64,000 nt of DNA from Palleronia marisminoris (GTDB lineage: Bacteria; Pseudomonadota; Alphaproteobacteria; Rhodobacterales; Rhodobacteraceae): contig NZ_FWFV01000006.1 of assembly GCF_900172315.1 (NCBI RefSeq), positions 62,001 to 126,000 on the forward strand, read 5' to 3'. A program made the translations under genes and the position numbers. The notes below the pieces were generated by a model. The model did no database searches. It saw nothing but the letters and a program-made list of their open reading frames with translations, and had not been told where the DNA came from. This document shows positions 63,016 through 64,000 of this stretch, in pieces; the first letter of the stretch is position 1, and each line of letters opens with the position of its first letter.

Positions 63016-63186
63016 CTAGTCGGCGAGCCAGGCGTCCTGCTTGTCCCAGGTGTGTGTCTGACCGCAATGAGGGCAGGGAACGGTGCTTTCCTCGAGGACG
63101 CTTTCTTCGAAGCCTTCCCTCTCCGCAACGATCCCGGTCTTCACGGGCTTTCCTGTCACAGGGCACTTGATCAAAACGTCGTCCAT
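63016..63186 (-). CDS. Small zinc-ribbon-like protein
   Basis: 56 residues from ATG 63186, placed by GGAGAAGCCG just before the codon; earlier in-frame ATGs exist. The sequence has cysteines at 8, 38 and 41 with His40 and His45: IKCPVTGKPVKTG and later VPCPHCGQTHTWDK. The CPHCG pair plus one upstream cysteine looks like a degenerate zinc ribbon of the kind found in many small proteins of the alphaproteobacteria. Function unknown. Confidence 0.65.
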   Translation of the reverse strand: MDDVLIKCPVTGKPVKTGIVAEREGFEESVLEESTVPCPHCGQTHTWDKQDAWLAD

Positions 63187-63385
63187 CGGCTTCTCCATCG
63201 GCTGCTGCGGGAACCCAATGATGGGTGCCAACGGGGACGCGTCCAGCTTTCAGGCGTCGGTCGCCTTGCTGACCGCTACCTTGGAAGCGGGTGCTCGCAG
63301 TGAGGCGGCCCTGCGCCACGAATGCGTCGCAGCAGAGGCGAACGCGATGGGAGGGGCAGGCCCTTCCTTCTGCGCTGGTTGGTCG

Positions 63386-63514
63386 TCAGGAGCCAGCCCA
63401 CGGCGTTCCGAGAAGCCCAACCGCCAGCTCGATCCAGACCAGCAGCAGTATTGCCACCACGACCAGCGCGATGATGATGCGCTTTCTACTCATGCTCCGA
63501 CTTTCATCTGCCAT
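63386..63514 (-). CDS. Tiny single-pass membrane protein
   Basis: 42 residues from ATG 63514, or 35 from ATG 63493. After a short polar N-terminus (MADESRSMSRKR) comes one strong hydrophobic stretch IIIALVVVAILLLVWIELAV followed by GLLGTPWAGS and TGA. The ending resembles small membrane proteins of related genomes. Neither start has a clear ribosome-binding site (AGAAAGAAG precedes the first). It is below usual gene-finder cut-offs. The flanking 63187-63385 holds nothing else I recognise. Confidence 0.5.
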   Translation of the reverse strand: MADESRSMSRKRIIIALVVVAILLLVWIELAVGLLGTPWAGS

Positions 63515-63570
63515 CTTCTTTCTGGAACCGTGTTGAGGTCACGAACCGCACAAGCGGTTCGTGACGGGAT

Positions 63571-63999
63571 CTACTCTCCTGCGATCATCTCGCCCCCGGG
63601 TGAGACGAGGTACCAGACATCGCCTCGCGCCTGACCTGCGGTGTCGCCCGCCGCCTCGTCTCCAGCGAAGTAATAGAGCGGCCATCCGTTATAGGTCACG
63701 ACCGTCTCTTCACCCTGCGCAACGGTGCCGAGCATCTCGGCGTCCACGCCCTCGCCTGCCGTCGGATCGCCCGAGGTAGTGAAGAGTGGCCAGTTTTGCA
63801 GGCAGTCGCCCTCGCACGAGATCGAGGCTTCCGTCCCATTGGTCGCCTGAGTGTCGTTGGTGAAGAGGTAGAGCGCATTGCCCTCGGCATCGGCCAGGTA
63901 CTGACCGTAATCGCCGCTCTCGGCCACTGTGACGCTGGCGGCGTCCTGAGCCAGCGCCGCACCGGCAAAGATGGTTGCGGCCAGAGCCGCGCCTGACAT
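63571..63999 (-). CDS. Secreted protein with repeated YxYxxD-type motifs (COG4315-like), 5' end probably beyond window
   Basis: 142 residues from a possible ATG at 63999, one base from the window edge. The first 18 residues (MSGAALAATIFAGAALAQ) look like the end of a signal peptide lacking its positive N-terminus, so the true start is probably outside the window. The mature part has LYLFTNDTQATNG, then CEGDCLQNWPLF and TYNGWPLYYFAGDEAAGDT, the duplicated Y-x-F-x-x-D and C-x-x-x-C-x-x-x-W-P motifs of the family. Role unknown; often near electron-transfer or envelope genes. Confidence 0.8.
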   Translation of the reverse strand: MSGAALAATIFAGAALAQDAASVTVAESGDYGQYLADAEGNALYLFTNDTQATNGTEASISCEGDCLQNWPLFTTSGDPTAGEGVDAEMLGTVAQGEETVVTYNGWPLYYFAGDEAAGDTAGQARGDVWYLVSPGGEMIAGE

Positions 64000-64000
64000 C

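Noticed and set aside
1-64000. tRNA or rRNA genes and CRISPR arrays
   Set aside because: No cloverleaf sequences with a TTCGANTC arm, no rRNA-like sequence and no regularly spaced direct repeats were seen.

Overview
The window is high-GC DNA from the chromosome of an alphaproteobacterium, most probably a marine member of the Rhodobacteraceae (Roseobacter group). The evidence is the replication-origin neighbourhood (rho, mnmE, mnmG, rsmG, parA, parB on one side; maf, aroE, coaE, dnaQ, secB on the other), the HslV N-terminus, CtrA-type boxes and the general protein style. No rRNA, tRNA or CRISPR array was found.

Layout. Positions 1-21 kb are housekeeping genes: a 5' RNA methyltransferase fragment, a pair of exporter-type ABC half-transporters, CCA-adding enzyme, two NUDIX enzymes, Hsp33, a receiver-PP2C phosphatase facing an Hpt protein across a CtrA-like box, threonine ammonia-lyase, argG, an SCP2 protein, htpX, msrA, an M20 amidohydrolase, maeB and mutS. 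Positions 21.2-37.6 kb are a surface-polysaccharide locus. It has a WbpM/FlaA1-type dehydratase, a complete UDP-N-acetyl-L-fucosamine cassette (CapE/CapF/CapG type) with a small unknown ORF inserted, a Wzc-type tyrosine autokinase, an initiating sugar transferase, two GT4 glycosyltransferases, a sulfotransferase, a PglE-like aminotransferase, and Wzy- and Wzx-like membrane proteins. A divergent-end RTX protein with a strict 38-residue repeat closes it.

Positions 37.7-43.2 kb hold an aminotransferase, grpE-hrcA, rph, rdgB and hemW. Positions 43.2-53.6 kb look like the chromosome origin: parB-parA-rsmG-mnmG-mnmE-rho-hemJ run leftward and maf-aroE-coaE-dnaQ run rightward from a 369-bp AT-rich gap with DnaA-box-like sequences. 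One perfect and one 15/16 parS site lie in the starts of mnmG and rsmG, and a further symmetric parS variant lies in mutS about 30 kb away. Positions 53.6-60.2 kb carry secB, fxsA, a Tim44-like gene, mltA, smr, an MFS transporter and hslUV.

Positions 60.4-64 kb are a small accessory region. It begins with a frameshifted, truncated integrase and continues with small stress- or envelope-related genes: DUF3280-like, CsbD, a PagL-like barrel, a zinc-ribbon peptide, a 35-42 aa membrane peptide and a YxxxD-type secreted protein cut by the window end.

The points most worth following are the origin/parS/CtrA-site set, the amino-sugar and sulfotransferase content of the polysaccharide locus with its inserted small ORF, and the 38-residue repeat protein. 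All family calls come from reading motifs by eye; no database search was possible.
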